A stretch of DNA of 64,000 bases from Mesorhizobium sp. M9A.F.Ca.ET.002.03.1.2 (lineage in GTDB: Bacteria; Pseudomonadota; Alphaproteobacteria; Rhizobiales; Rhizobiaceae): positions 1,419,001 through 1,483,000 of the forward strand of contig NZ_CP034443.1 in the NCBI RefSeq assembly GCF_003952365.1, given 5' to 3'. The notes below the pieces were generated by a model that worked only from the letters and a program-made list of their open reading frames with translations, was not told the DNA's origin and ran no database searches. Position 1 is the first letter of the stretch; each line of letters starts with the position of its first letter. The position numbers and the translations under genes were made by a program. Positions 15,107-24,000 of the stretch are shown piece after piece.

Positions 15107-15133
15107 TCGGCCCACAGCTTGGAACGAACCCCT

Positions 15134-15955
15134 GTGAACAAACCCCAGAGCTTCTTTCACCTTCACCTGATTTCCGATGCCACCGGTGAAACGCTGCTGG
15201 CGGCCGGCCGCGCGGCTTCCGCGCAATACAAGGATGCGCGCGCCATCGAGCATATCTATCCGCTCATCCGCACCGAAAAGCAGGTGACGAAAGTGTTCGA
15301 GGACATCGAGGAGGAGCCGGGCATCATCCTTTATACGGTCGTAGATCAGAACCTTGCCCGCGGCATCGACGAACGCTGCGCGGCCATGGGCCTGCCTTGC
15401 GTTTCCGTGCTGGAACCGGTGCTGGCTGTGTTCCAGTCCTATCTCGGCACGCCGGCCGGTCGCCGCGTCGGCGCCCAGCATGTCCTCGATGCCGAATATT
15501 TTCGTCGCATTGACGCGCTCAACTTCACTATGGAGCATGATGACGGCCAACTGCCGGCCAATATGGATGACGCCGACATCGTGCTCATCGGCATCTCGCG
15601 CACCTCGAAGACGCCGACCAGCATCTATCTCGCCAATCGCGGCATCAAGACAGCCAACATCCCGATCGTGCTCGGCGTGCCGGTGCCGGAAAGCCTGGTC
15701 AATGCCAGGACGCCGCTGATCGTCGGGCTGATCGCCACCGCCGAGCGCATCTCGCAGGTCCGCCAGAACCGCATCCTCGGTAACACCAGCGCCTATGAAC
15801 CGACCGACTATGTTGATCGCGCCGCGATCACCGAGGAACTCGCCTATGCCCGCCAGATCTGCACCCGGCATGGCTGGCCGATGATCGACGTCAGCCGCCG
15901 CTCGATCGAAGAGACGGCGGCGGCGATCGTTGCCCTGCGCGGCAAGACACGCTAG
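15134..15955 (+). CDS. ppsR: Pyruvate, phosphate dikinase regulatory protein (DUF299)
   Basis: Bifunctional serine/threonine kinase and pyrophosphorylase that controls pyruvate phosphate dikinase (PDRP) or PEP synthetase (PSRP). 273 residues from the GTG at 15134 ([20 protein letters not shown]). The P-loop-like motif [11 protein letters not shown] is at residues 153-163. The frame extends upstream into oriC sequence, but family members begin near FHLHLISD. This gene (RP001-type) flanks oriC in many alphaproteobacteria. Whether the partner is PpdK or PpsA cannot be told here; rhizobia normally have PpdK. Confidence 0.92.
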   Translation: MNKPQSFFHLHLISDATGETLLAAGRAASAQYKDARAIEHIYPLIRTEKQVTKVFEDIEEEPGIILYTVVDQNLARGIDERCAAMGLPCVSVLEPVLAVFQSYLGTPAGRRVGAQHVLDAEYFRRIDALNFTMEHDDGQLPANMDDADIVLIGISRTSKTPTSIYLANRGIKTANIPIVLGVPVPESLVNARTPLIVGLIATAERISQVRQNRILGNTSAYEPTDYVDRAAITEELAYARQICTRHGWPMIDVSRRSIEETAAAIVALRGKTR

Positions 15956-15956
15956 G

Positions 15957-16096
15957 GCATGTCGATATTCAGGTGATGCCGGCCTGCGAACGGCGGTTTC
16001 CTGCGATTCCGGTACTCAGGGACCCAAATGTCCGCTCCGTTCCGGTTCTCGGAACCCACCATTCTCGGCGCGGCCTGACCTGAATCTCAACACACC
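15957..16096. repeat. Interspersed inverted repeat between ppsR and maf
   Basis: The gap starts GGGCATGTCGATATTCAGGT and ends ACCTGAATCTCAACACACC, so ATTCAGGT and ACCTGAAT form distant arms. Inside, TTCCGGTACTCAGGGACCC and TTCCGGTTCTCGGAACCC are imperfect copies of one another. The composition resembles widespread rhizobial intergenic repeats. Confidence 0.5.
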
Positions 16097-16130
16097 CTCG
16101 GCGAGTGCCAAAATCGGGCGCGAAAAAATC

Positions 16131-16730
16131 ATGACCGAAAAAATCATCCTTGCTTCGGGAAGTCCGTTCCGCAAGGCGATGCTCGTCAATGCCGGCGTTG
16201 CCATCGAGGCGGTCCCGGCGGAAGTCAATGAGCGCGCGCTTGAGGCGCCACTAAAAGACAGCGGTGTTTCGCCGGAGGATGTCGCCCTGGTGCTTGCCGA
16301 GGCCAAGGCCACCGAGGTCAGCGAGCGAAAGCCCGGCGCCCTGGTGCTCGGCTGCGACCAGACGCTGTCGCTCGGCGACGAAGTGTTTCACAAACCGGCC
16401 GACATGGAAGGCGCGCGCCGCCATCTGCTGGCGCTGTCTGGCAAGACCCATCAGCTCAACAGTGCCGTGGTGCTCGCCCGCGACGGCGCTGTTCTGTGGC
16501 GGCATGTCAACGTCGCCAGCCTGACCATGCGAAAGCTGGATCCGGCCTTCATCGGCCGCCATCTGGCGCGCGTCGGCGCCAAGGCGCTATCCAGCGTCGG
16601 CGCCTATCAGATCGAGGGCGAGGGCATCCAGCTGTTCGAAAAGATCGAGGGCGACTATTTCACCATCGTCGGACTGCCGCTTCTGCCCGTCCTGGCCAAG
16701 CTGCGCGACCTCGGAGCCATCGATGGCTGA
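16131..16730 (+). CDS. Maf-like nucleoside triphosphate pyrophosphatase
   Basis: Hydrolyses non-canonical or modified nucleoside triphosphates to monophosphates. 199 residues. The N-terminal [12 protein letters not shown] corresponds to the Maf phosphate-binding SxSPRR motif with small changes, and GCDQTLSL and [20 protein letters not shown] match the family. ATG at 16131. It overlaps aroE by 8 bp in the conserved maf-aroE-coaE-dnaQ order next to the origin. Substrate preference cannot be read from the sequence. Confidence 0.88.
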   Translation: MTEKIILASGSPFRKAMLVNAGVAIEAVPAEVNERALEAPLKDSGVSPEDVALVLAEAKATEVSERKPGALVLGCDQTLSLGDEVFHKPADMEGARRHLLALSGKTHQLNSAVVLARDGAVLWRHVNVASLTMRKLDPAFIGRHLARVGAKALSSVGAYQIEGEGIQLFEKIEGDYFTIVGLPLLPVLAKLRDLGAIDG

Positions 16731-17577
16731 GACCGCGAAAAAGGCCTTCGTCGCCGGCCACCCGGTCGCCCATTCGCGGTCGCCGAATATCCATGGCTAC
16801 TGGCTGGCGACATACGGCATCGACGGTAGCTACCGGGCTATCGACGTTGCGCCGGACGATTTTGCCGATTTCGTTAGGACGCTCGAGGCGAACGGCTACC
16901 GTGGCGGCAACGTCACCATCCCACACAAGGAGGCCGCCTTCGCGTTGGCGGCGCGCCGTGACGATGCTGCCGAGCAAATCGGCGCGGTCAACACGCTGTG
17001 GTTCGAAGGCGGCGATTTGTGGGGCGGCAACACCGACGCTCATGGCTTTGCCGCCAATCTCGACGAGCATGCGCCGGGCTGGGCCGCAAACGGCCCGGCC
17101 GTGGTGCTCGGCGCCGGCGGCGCCTCCCGCGCGGTCATCCATGCGCTGATTGAGCGCGGGGTTGGCGACATCCGCATCGTCAACCGGACGCTCGCTCGCG
17201 CCGTGGAGCTGCGCGACCGCTTCGGCGCCGGGATCTCGGCCCACGGCACGGCCGCGACCGGCGAATTGCTTGCCGATGCCGGCCTGCTGGTCAACACCAC
17301 GGCGCTCGGCATGCATGGCAATGAGGGCCTGTCCGCCGATCCGGCCAGGCTGCCGGACCATGCCATCGTCACCGACATTGTTTATGTACCGCTGGAAACG
17401 CCGTTGCTGGCCGCAGCCAAAGCGCGGGGCCTGAAGACAGTCGACGGGCTCGGCATGCTGCTGCACCAGGCGGTGCCCGGCTTCGAGCGCTGGTTCGGCA
17501 TCAGGCCGCAGGTCACCGCCGAATTGCGGCGGATGATCGTCGCCGATCTCGGTGCCCAAGGAATGACCAAGGAATGA
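16723..17577 (+). CDS. aroE: Shikimate dehydrogenase (NADP+)
   Basis: Reduces 3-dehydroshikimate to shikimate in chorismate synthesis. 284 residues. The shikimate-binding N-terminus reads [18 protein letters not shown], the catalytic Lys/Asp region is [13 protein letters not shown], and the nucleotide-binding [10 protein letters not shown] is at about residues 127-136. The end overlaps nothing; coaE begins 4 bp later. Maf, AroE and CoaE are probably one transcript. Confidence 0.94.
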   Translation: MAETAKKAFVAGHPVAHSRSPNIHGYWLATYGIDGSYRAIDVAPDDFADFVRTLEANGYRGGNVTIPHKEAAFALAARRDDAAEQIGAVNTLWFEGGDLWGGNTDAHGFAANLDEHAPGWAANGPAVVLGAGGASRAVIHALIERGVGDIRIVNRTLARAVELRDRFGAGISAHGTAATGELLADAGLLVNTTALGMHGNEGLSADPARLPDHAIVTDIVYVPLETPLLAAAKARGLKTVDGLGMLLHQAVPGFERWFGIRPQVTAELRRMIVADLGAQGMTKE

Positions 17578-17581
17578 AAAC

Positions 17582-18184
17582 ATGATCGTGCTCGGCCTCA
17601 CCGGATCGATCGGCATGGGCAAGTCGACCACGGCAAAGATGTTTGCCGAGGCCGGCGTGCCCGTCCACGATTCAGACGAGACGGTGCACCGCCTCTACGC
17701 CGGCAAGGCGGCTCCGCTGGTGGAAGCGGCTTTTCCCGGAACCACCCTTTCCGGGGCGGTCGACCGCAAAAAGCTGGCCGAGCGGGTGCTCGGCGATGCC
17801 GCCGCGCTGAAAAGGCTGGAAGCCATCATCCACCCGCTCGTCCGTGCCGACGCCGATGCCTTCCTGGCGAGGAAGCGTGCCGCCGGCGCACCGCTTGTCG
17901 TTCTCGACATCCCGCTGCTGTTCGAAACCGGCGGCCGCGGCCGCGTCGACAAGGTCGTGGTCGTCACAGCCTCGGCCGAAATCCAGCGCGCCCGCGTGCT
18001 GGCGCGGCAGGGTATGACGGAAAAGAAGCTGGCGTCGATCCTGGCCAGGCAGGTTCCCGACGCCAAAAAGCGCGAGGCCGCCGATTTCGTCATCGACACC
18101 GGACAAGGTTTTGAAGCCGCCCGCGCGGCGGTCGATGCGATCGTCGCCGAACTGGTCGGGGATAAAGCAGGCGGGCCTGCTTAA
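17582..18184 (+). CDS. coaE: Dephospho-CoA kinase
   Basis: Phosphorylates the 3'-hydroxyl of dephospho-CoA, the last step of CoA synthesis. 200 residues, normal length. Walker [10 protein letters not shown] at residues 8-16, then [10 protein letters not shown] and [12 protein letters not shown]. It follows aroE by 4 bp; dnaQ follows after 107 bp containing a hairpin. Confidence 0.93.
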   Translation: MIVLGLTGSIGMGKSTTAKMFAEAGVPVHDSDETVHRLYAGKAAPLVEAAFPGTTLSGAVDRKKLAERVLGDAAALKRLEAIIHPLVRADADAFLARKRAAGAPLVVLDIPLLFETGGRGRVDKVVVVTASAEIQRARVLARQGMTEKKLASILARQVPDAKKREAADFVIDTGQGFEAARAAVDAIVAELVGDKAGGPA

Positions 18185-18249
18185 CGACGCTTGCGTCAGG
18201 CGTAATATGTTGCCATTTTGTTCACGAGTATGATTCCCGAAATGAGAAC

Positions 18250-18276
18250 GGTTTCGGTTAGAATAAAGCCGAAACC
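18250..18276. promoter_or_regulatory. Perfect 8-bp inverted repeat before dnaQ
   Basis: GGTTTCGG (18250-18257) and CCGAAACC (18269-18276) are exact inverted arms with an 11-base AT-rich loop holding TAGAATAAA. It ends 15 bp before the dnaQ ATG. It has no T run, so it is more likely an operator, a 5' leader hairpin masking translation, or a weak terminator for coaE. Confidence 0.45.
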
Positions 18277-18291
18277 AAATGGACTGATTCG

Positions 18292-19014
18292 ATGCGCGAG
18301 ATCATCTTCGATACGGAAACCACCGGTCTCGATTCCCGCGAGGACCGCGTTATCGAGCTTGGCTGCATCGAGCTAGTCAATCGTTTCCCGACCGGCCGTA
18401 CCTTCCACCACTACATCAATCCGCAAGGACGTCCGATTCATGCTGAGGCGCAGGCCGTTCATGGCATCAGCGCTGCCGATCTCGCGGGCAAGCCGACCTT
18501 CAGCGACATCGCCGAGGAGTTTCTCGCCTTCATCGACGGCGCGAAGCTGGTCGCCCATAATGCCACTTTCGATATCGGCTTCCTCAATGTCGAATTCAGC
18601 CGGCTTGGCCATCCTATTGTCGACCCCGGGCGTGTCGTCGACACACTAGCGCTGGCACGCCGCAGGCACCCGATGGGTCCCAATTCGCTGGATGCGCTGT
18701 GCCGGCGCTACGGTATCGACAATGCCCGTCGCACCAAGCACGGCGCGCTGCTCGATTCGGAATTGCTGGCCGAGGTCTATATCGAGCTTATCGGCGGCAA
18801 GCAGGCGGCGCTTGTTCTCGACAGTGCCACAGCGCCGGCCGCCGGAAGGAGAAACGTCGACGATATCGACATCATCATCGGCATCCGGCCGATAGCGCTA
18901 TCAACTCGTCTGACCGATGCAGATCGTATAGCTCACGCGAGCATGGTCGGCACGCTCGGCGAAAAGGCGCTCTGGCTACGCGTCGCCCCGGAAGCGAGCT
19001 CTGTGGCACAGTGA
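18292..19014 (+). CDS. dnaQ: DNA polymerase III epsilon subunit (3'-5' proofreading exonuclease)
   Basis: Proofreading exonuclease of the replicase. 240 residues, normal. ExoI FDTETTGLD (residues 5-13) with the catalytic Asp-Glu pair, ExoII HNATFDIGFL, and ExoIII HGALLDSELLAEVY with the His/Asp pair are all intact. A C-terminal segment after about residue 180 would contact the polymerase alpha subunit. ATG at 18292. Its transcript ends at the hairpin at 19046-19068. Confidence 0.95.
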   Translation: MREIIFDTETTGLDSREDRVIELGCIELVNRFPTGRTFHHYINPQGRPIHAEAQAVHGISAADLAGKPTFSDIAEEFLAFIDGAKLVAHNATFDIGFLNVEFSRLGHPIVDPGRVVDTLALARRRHPMGPNSLDALCRRYGIDNARRTKHGALLDSELLAEVYIELIGGKQAALVLDSATAPAAGRRNVDDIDIIIGIRPIALSTRLTDADRIAHASMVGTLGEKALWLRVAPEASSVAQ

Positions 19015-19045
19015 TTTTGACTGTCCCGCCGACTTCTCAACAAAA

Positions 19046-19068
19046 AAGCCCGGCGCGAGGCCGGGCTT
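19046..19068. terminator. Bidirectional intrinsic terminator between dnaQ and secB
   Basis: AAGCCCGGC (19046-19054) pairs perfectly with GCCGGGCTT (19060-19068) around the loop GCGAG. An A run precedes it on the plus strand, which is a T run for secB transcription on the minus strand; for dnaQ a short TTCT follows. Confidence 0.85.
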
Positions 19069-19093
19069 CTCAAACGCTACCGAGATAACTTTC

Positions 19094-19594
19094 TCAGCTC
19101 GCCTTGACCTTGCCGGCGGCCTGGTCCTCGGCCAACTTTTGCTGGAACATCTGAGCGAAATCGATCGGGTCGAGCATCAGGGGCGGGAAGCCCCCATTGC
19201 GCGTTGCTTCGGCAATGATCTGCCTGGCGAACGGGAACAGCAGCCGCGGGCATTCGATGAACAGGAGCGGCAGCATGTGCTCCTGCGGGAAGCCGCTGAT
19301 GGCGAACACGCCGCCATAGACCAGCTCGACGTTGAACAGCACTTCCTGATCAAAGGACGCCTTGGCGTTCAGCGTCAAATTGACGTCGAACTGCTTGTCC
19401 GAAAGCGGGTTGGCGTTGACATTGACGTTGATGGCGATGCCGGGGGCCTTGTCGCGGCCGCGCAGCGAGTTCGGCGCCCCGGGGCTTTCGAAGGAAAGGT
19501 CCTTCACATATTGGGCGAGCACGTTGAGCGAAGGCTGCGCCGCGTTGCCGTTGCCACTGGCTGCGCCGGTCGGCGCGTCGTCTTTGCTGGCCAT
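19094..19594 (-). CDS. secB: Protein-export chaperone SecB
   Basis: Tetrameric cytoplasmic chaperone that keeps preproteins unfolded and hands them to SecA. 166 residues from the ATG at 19594 ([10 protein letters not shown]). Conserved features include [14 protein letters not shown], the beta-strand region [11 protein letters not shown] and the SecA-binding C-terminal region [18 protein letters not shown] followed by PLMLDPIDF. The low-complexity N-terminus is common in alphaproteobacteria. Confidence 0.94.
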   Translation of the reverse strand: MASKDDAPTGAASGNGNAAQPSLNVLAQYVKDLSFESPGAPNSLRGRDKAPGIAINVNVNANPLSDKQFDVNLTLNAKASFDQEVLFNVELVYGGVFAISGFPQEHMLPLLFIECPRLLFPFARQIIAEATRNGGFPPLMLDPIDFAQMFQQKLAEDQAAGKVKAS

Positions 19595-19714
19595 AAGCCG
19601 TGTCCTTTTGCCTGGGCAGCGTTGCTGACCGGATTGAAATCGGGCGTTCGCTACCATGGTCGGCATGACAAGACAAGGTTTGCCGACCTACTCGTTCCCG
19701 AGGCGTTTTCCGAC

Positions 19715-20236
19715 CTACTCGTCCTTGAGGCGGCGCCAGGGAGAATTGTGATCCGGTCCGCGCCGGTAATCGTCGTCGCGCGAATAGTCGCCGTCGTCGA
19801 GATCGATGATCTTGTCGCGCGGCCTCGCCCGGAACCCGCCAGTGCTGAAATCGGTCGCCAGCACGATGCGGCCTTTCAACAGGCGCCAGGCAAGGTCGCG
19901 GACCGGCGGCAGGAACAGCAGAATGCCGAAAATATCTGTTATGAAGCCCGGAATGATGAGCAGGATCGCTGCCAGCACGATCATGGCGCCATGCGCGAGC
20001 TGGCGGCTAGGATCGCGTCCGGCGTCCATTTCGGCACGCACCCGGGTCATGACGCCGAAACCCTGGTGCCGCAACAATAGCGCACCGGCTATGCTCGAAG
20101 CCAGCACCAAGCCAACCGTCGCCAGTGCGCCGACCTGGCGGCCGACAATGACGAAACCGGCGATCTCCAGAAGCGGAAGCGCGATGATGAACAGGGGAAG
20201 CAGCGAAATACGCAAATCTTGACCGATCGTTTCCAT
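19715..20236 (-). CDS. fxsA: FxsA family membrane protein
   Basis: Small cytoplasmic-membrane protein; E. coli FxsA overproduction relieves phage T7 exclusion by the F plasmid, and the normal role is unknown. 173 residues from ATG 20236. Three to four hydrophobic segments: near residues 10-30, 30-50 (LATVGLVLASSIAGALLLR) and 75-105 (MIVLAAILLIIPGFITDIFGILLFLPPVR). The tail is charged and rich in Asp and Arg. Divergent from the Tim44-like gene across 178 bp, which may hold both promoters. Confidence 0.85.
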   Translation of the reverse strand: METIGQDLRISLLPLFIIALPLLEIAGFVIVGRQVGALATVGLVLASSIAGALLLRHQGFGVMTRVRAEMDAGRDPSRQLAHGAMIVLAAILLIIPGFITDIFGILLFLPPVRDLAWRLLKGRIVLATDFSTGGFRARPRDKIIDLDDGDYSRDDDYRRGPDHNSPWRRLKDE

Positions 20237-20414
20237 GTTTTGCCGGCCGGCGAGCAATCGCCGCTGGCACTGGACCTTTTAGATAGGTATGCCTGCCTTT
20301 GATTTGAATGATTGCAGCTTGCGTTCTATATGCTTTGAATGTTGAACGCTATGCGACCGCGGCTATTTGCCAGCAGGGCGGTCCGGCCGGAGTAGGGATT
20401 GATTGGCGGAAGAT

Positions 20415-21119
20415 ATGGGATTCTTCGACTTCGGCACGATTTTCTTTCTGGTTGCGGCGGTTGTGATCTTTTTCCAGCTGCGCAATGTGCTCGGCCGCCG
20501 CACCGGCAGCGAACGTCCGCCCTTCGATCCCTATACGGCGGGCCGGACGCGCGAGGACGCTGCCCAGAAATCCGAGAACGTCGTCTCGCTGCCGCGCAAG
20601 CGAGCGCCGGGAGAGCCGGCAGTTGACGCCTACGCGGCGATCGACGCCTTCGCCAAGCCTGACACGGATCTCAACAAGGGCCTGCGCACGATCAAGGACA
20701 ATGATCCGGCATTCGACCCGAAGACCTTCGTCGACGGCGCCAAGATGGCCTATGAGATGATCGTCATGGCCTATGCCGATGGCGACCGCAAGACGCTGAA
20801 GAACCTGTTGTCGCGCGAGGTCTATGACGGCTTTGTCGCGGCCATTGGCGACCGCGAGGCGAAATCGGAAAAGATCCAGTCTTCCTTCGTCGGCATCGAC
20901 AAGGCCGACATCGTTTCCGCCGAGATGAAGGGCGGCGAGGCGCATATCACGCTGCGCATCGTCAGCGAACTGATTTCGGCGACGCGCGACAAGGCCGGCG
21001 CCGTCATTGACGGCGATCCTGAAACCGTCGCCGAGGTCAAGGACGTCTGGACCTTTGCCCGCGACACGCGCTCGCGCGACCCGAACTGGAAGCTCGTCGC
21101 CACCGAAGAAGAAGACTGA
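20415..21119 (+). CDS. Tim44/TimA-like domain protein
   Basis: Bacterial Tim44-like (TimA) protein: one N-terminal transmembrane helix (about residues 3-22, FGTIFFLVAAVVIFFQLRNV) and a cytoplasmic NTF2-fold domain from about residue 90 (FVDGAKMAYEMIVMAYADGDRKTLKNLLS). Related to mitochondrial Tim44; in Caulobacter TimA is membrane-attached and its function is unresolved. Start at ATG 20415 is set by GGCGGAAG just upstream; a TTG at 20403 is possible. 234 residues. Followed 23 bp later by mltA. Confidence 0.88.
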   Translation: MGFFDFGTIFFLVAAVVIFFQLRNVLGRRTGSERPPFDPYTAGRTREDAAQKSENVVSLPRKRAPGEPAVDAYAAIDAFAKPDTDLNKGLRTIKDNDPAFDPKTFVDGAKMAYEMIVMAYADGDRKTLKNLLSREVYDGFVAAIGDREAKSEKIQSSFVGIDKADIVSAEMKGGEAHITLRIVSELISATRDKAGAVIDGDPETVAEVKDVWTFARDTRSRDPNWKLVATEEED

Positions 21120-21142
21120 ACTGGACGGCGGCGAGGCCTGTC

Positions 21143-22264
21143 GTGTCGCTTTCTCAGGCGTTCAGTGAAAAGTCCTTTGGCGATCTGCCCGGTTGGGATG
21201 AGGATGACCATCTCCCTGCCTTCGCCGCCTTTCGCCGCTCGGCCCTTTATGTGCTGACCAAGCCCTATCGTTCCGGCGGGCTCGGTATCGACTTCAACGC
21301 CTTCACCGAGGCTTACGCTGCAGCCCGCACCGTTTCGCCAACGGACCGGGCGCAAGCCCGCGCCTTCTTCGAGCGTCATTTCGTCCCGGCACACATAAGG
21401 CCGGAAAACGGAGGCGCCGGCCTCGTCACCGGCTTCTATGAACCCGTGGTCGATGCTTCACCGGTGCGAACCGAACGATTTACAGTGCCGCTGCTGTCGC
21501 GCCCGGCCGATCTCGTCGACATCGACGACGCCAATCGGCCGCCCGGCCTGGATCCCTATCTCGCCTTCGGCCGGGAAACACCGGGCGGACCGGTCGAGTA
21601 TTTCGACCGTGGCGAGATCGAGCGCGGCGCGCTCGCTGGCAAGACTGTAGCCGGCAAGCGCCTGGAAATCGCCTGGCTCGCCGACAAGGTCGACGCCTTC
21701 TTCATCCACGTCCAGGGTGCAGCTAGGCTCACCATGACCGACGGCCGGCTTTGCCGCGTCACCTATGCCGCCAAATCCGGCCAGCGTTTCACTGGGCCGG
21801 GCCGGATCCTGAGTGAAACAGGCGAGATCCCGCTAGAGAAGGTGACCATGCAGTCGATTCGCGCCTGGTTCAAGGCGCATCCGGATCGCATCGACGAGAT
21901 CCTATGGCGCAACCGCTCGTATATTTTCTTCCGTGAGGTGGTGGTCGACGATCCGGAACTTGGCCCGATCGCTGCCGCCAAGGTGCCGCTGACGCCGGGC
22001 CGCTCCATCGCTGTCGATCGTCTGCTCCATACATTCGGCACGCCGCTCTACATCGATGGGCCGTCGCTGACCGCTTTCGACAGAAAGCCATTCCGTCGGC
22101 TGATGATCGCACAGGATACCGGCTCGGCCATCACCGGGCCGGCCCGCGGCGACCTGTTCGCCGGAACGGGAAACGCGGCCGGCGAGATCGCCGGGGTCGT
22201 CCGCAACCCCGCCGATTTCTATGCGCTGATACCGCGTCCGCTTGTTTCGGGAGCGGGGCGATGA
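21143..22264 (+). CDS. mltA: Membrane-bound lytic murein transglycosylase A family
   Basis: Cleaves the MurNAc-GlcNAc bond of peptidoglycan forming 1,6-anhydro ends. 373 residues from GTG 21143. It has the MltA barrel domain (LVTGFYEPVVDAS, FFIHVQGAARL) and the C-terminal 3D domain (RLMIAQDTGSAITGPARGDLFAG), which carries the catalytic Asp. No signal peptide or lipobox is evident in the first 30 residues (MSLSQAFSEKSFGD), which is odd for an envelope enzyme; either the true start lies elsewhere or export differs. It overlaps the Smr gene by 4 bp. Confidence 0.88.
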   Translation: MSLSQAFSEKSFGDLPGWDEDDHLPAFAAFRRSALYVLTKPYRSGGLGIDFNAFTEAYAAARTVSPTDRAQARAFFERHFVPAHIRPENGGAGLVTGFYEPVVDASPVRTERFTVPLLSRPADLVDIDDANRPPGLDPYLAFGRETPGGPVEYFDRGEIERGALAGKTVAGKRLEIAWLADKVDAFFIHVQGAARLTMTDGRLCRVTYAAKSGQRFTGPGRILSETGEIPLEKVTMQSIRAWFKAHPDRIDEILWRNRSYIFFREVVVDDPELGPIAAAKVPLTPGRSIAVDRLLHTFGTPLYIDGPSLTAFDRKPFRRLMIAQDTGSAITGPARGDLFAGTGNAAGEIAGVVRNPADFYALIPRPLVSGAGR

Positions 22265-22794
22265 CCCGGCGCATCGACAGGCTGAGTGAGGACGACCGGG
22301 TCCTGTGGAACCTGGTGGCGCGCACGGCCAAGCCGCTGAAGGGCAGGACCGCCATTGGTAGTCGGGACATCGGCCCGGATGTCGGTGACGAGACCAAGCC
22401 ACCGCCGCGTGTCCAGGCTATGGCTCCTGCTGCGGCGGCAAAGGCAAAGACGCAACATGTTTCGCATGCGCTTGACGAACCGACGCTGGAAAAGCTGTCG
22501 AAGGGCCGGCTGCCGATAGAAGGCCGCGTCGACCTGCACGGCCTGACCCAGGACGAAGCCTATTCGCTGCTGTTTTCCTTCCTGCACCGGGCGCATGCCG
22601 GCGGCATCCGCTACGTGCTGGTCATCACTGGCAAGGGCTCGTCGTCGGGCGGCGACGGCGTCTTGCGGCGCGCCGTGCCGGCCTGGCTGTCGACACCCGC
22701 ATTCAGGCCGCTCGTCTCCAGCCACGACCATGCCGCTCGCAACCATGGCGGCTCGGGCGCGCTCTACGTCCGCCTGCGGCGCGCGCGCCCATAA
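22261..22794 (+). CDS. Smr/MutS2-C domain endonuclease-like protein
   Basis: 177 residues with a disordered N-terminal half and a C-terminal Smr domain: RVDLHGLTQDEAYSLLFSFL (containing the conserved DLHG) and VLVITGKGSSSGGDGVLRRAVPAWL (TGKG), then HGGSGALYVRLRR. Smr domains bind nucleic acids and some nick DNA or RNA. The ATG overlaps the mltA stop (ATGA). Translational coupling with mltA is common in alphaproteobacteria. Function unknown beyond the domain. Confidence 0.87.
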   Translation: MTRRIDRLSEDDRVLWNLVARTAKPLKGRTAIGSRDIGPDVGDETKPPPRVQAMAPAAAAKAKTQHVSHALDEPTLEKLSKGRLPIEGRVDLHGLTQDEAYSLLFSFLHRAHAGGIRYVLVITGKGSSSGGDGVLRRAVPAWLSTPAFRPLVSSHDHAARNHGGSGALYVRLRRARP

Positions 22795-22818
22795 GGATGC
22801 GCCCATGAGGATGCGCTT

Positions 22819-23181
22819 GTGACCCCGTTCGGTGAAAAACTTCGCGCACTGCGAAGTGAACGTGGCGTCAGTCAGAAAGCCATGGCCGAGGCGATCGGCG
22901 TCAGCGCCGCCTACCTATCGGCGCTGGAGCATGGCCGCCGTGGCGCGCCGACCTGGACGTTGATCCAGAAGATCATCGGCTATTTCAACGTCATATGGGA
23001 CGATGCGGAAGAGCTCGCGCGGCTAGCCGAGGCCTCGCACCCGAGGGTAAAGCTCGACACGTCGGGCCTCACCCCAGCCGCCACCGAGCTCGCCAATCTT
23101 CTGGCCGAAAACATCGAAAAACTCGACGAAACGGAGCTTCGCCGCATCACCGCATCGATCCGCGCTGCGCTCGGCAAATAG
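22819..23181 (+). CDS. XRE-family transcriptional regulator
   Basis: 120 residues with an N-terminal helix-turn-helix of the Cro/CI type (LRALRSERGVSQKAMAEAIGVSAAYLSALEHGRRGAPT, roughly residues 8-44) and a C-terminal helical part that probably dimerises. Start at GTG 22819, with GAGG 8 bp upstream; a 5-codon frame (22805-22822) overlaps this start. The leader contains a tandem GAGGATGCGC-like duplication. Co-oriented with the Smr gene, 24 bp away. Target unknown. Confidence 0.85.
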   Translation: MTPFGEKLRALRSERGVSQKAMAEAIGVSAAYLSALEHGRRGAPTWTLIQKIIGYFNVIWDDAEELARLAEASHPRVKLDTSGLTPAATELANLLAENIEKLDETELRRITASIRAALGK

Positions 23182-23228
23182 CGGGGCGCCGGCGGGACAG
23201 TTCCCCTCTGCCCTGCTCGCCAGAAACT

Positions 23229-23846
23229 CTACTGGACCGCGCCGACCAGAACCTGCTGGCCGTCGCGGATCGAGACCCACCGGCCGGTATTGTCGGTCGC
23301 CTGCCGCTTGAGGAAGCGGTATCCGGTCCGGTCCCATGAGCGGACCTTTTCGTTCAGATTGTCGAGGACGTAGTCGCCTCTGCTTGTGCGCACCGTCAGC
23401 ACTGCATGGCCCTCGCCGTCGGGCTTGCGCACGACGGTCATCAGAAGATTGGCGTAGGACACGCCCATGCGGTTCAATTCGCGGCGCTTTTCCAGGACAT
23501 AATCCTCACAGTCGCCAATGCCCTTGACGGGATAGGCCCAGACCTCGTCCCTGCCGTAAATGTCATAGTCGCTCATCGCCTTGACCGTGGCATTGACCTT
23601 GGCGTTGACACTGAGCAACTTGCGCCACAGCGCGCCGGTCATGGTGGCGGGGGCGAGATTGCCCGGGTGGATCGAGCATTCGGCCGGGTTGGTCTTGCAG
23701 AAATCGTAATGGCCGATCGGCTGCGATGTCGGGCCGCCGGTTGCCATTGGTCCGGCCGCCGAAGCCGCCGTCGCCCAGCCTCCCGAAATCACCAGCCCGG
23801 CTACCCCGCACACGCGCAGCTTTCGCGCCAACATTGAGGAAATCAT
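23229..23846 (-). CDS. Bacterial transglutaminase-like cysteine peptidase (BTLCP)
   Basis: Predicted periplasmic cysteine proteinase of the transglutaminase superfamily (pfam06035). 205 residues with an N-terminal signal peptide (RKLRVCGVAGLVISGGWATAASAA). The catalytic triad is visible: Cys in GDCEDYVLEKR, His in GEGHAVLTVRT and Asp in YVLDNL. Family members such as LapG process adhesins, but LapG needs a LapD partner that is not seen here; this is the shorter rhizobial type with unknown substrate. Confidence 0.86.
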   Translation of the reverse strand: MISSMLARKLRVCGVAGLVISGGWATAASAAGPMATGGPTSQPIGHYDFCKTNPAECSIHPGNLAPATMTGALWRKLLSVNAKVNATVKAMSDYDIYGRDEVWAYPVKGIGDCEDYVLEKRRELNRMGVSYANLLMTVVRKPDGEGHAVLTVRTSRGDYVLDNLNEKVRSWDRTGYRFLKRQATDNTGRWVSIRDGQQVLVGAVQ

Positions 23847-24000
23847 TGTCCCCGCTCACCCTTGTTTTTTATTAACGAAAGGTTAAAGGCGATCTGCAGC
23901 CCGTGTCAATTATGCAAAGGGCCAGATTTGCGACATGGTTACCCGGACGGCCGGGAAAGCGGCTATTGTGCAACAGATCGACTGGACGGGCACAAACCCC

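Larger units (their letters stand above)
14604..15133. other. Predicted chromosomal replication origin oriC
   Basis: 530 bp without a gene between divergent hemE and ppsR, the position of oriC in Caulobacter and other alphaproteobacteria. It contains a perfect DnaA box at 15098-15106, an 8/9 box TGTGGACAA at 15039-15047, an 8/9-type TGTGAACAA at 15133-15141 overlapping the ppsR start, and weaker TGTGGAAGA (14897) and TGTGGATGG (14961). An AT-rich stretch at about 14751-14810 could be the unwinding region. Six GANTC sites lie at 14726-14927. Flanking genes diverge from it and parAB/parS are nearby. Assigned from context and motifs, not by measuring GC skew. Confidence 0.85.

Noticed and set aside
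14954..15133. N-terminal extension of ppsR from an ATG inside oriC
   Set aside because: The frame is open, but the extra 60 residues are not like the family, contain the DnaA boxes, and the conserved protein starts near the GTG at 15134.
22805..22822. Five-codon frame MRMRL overlapping the XRE gene start
   Set aside because: It consists of a small tandem duplication and is too short to judge; noted only in the XRE entry.
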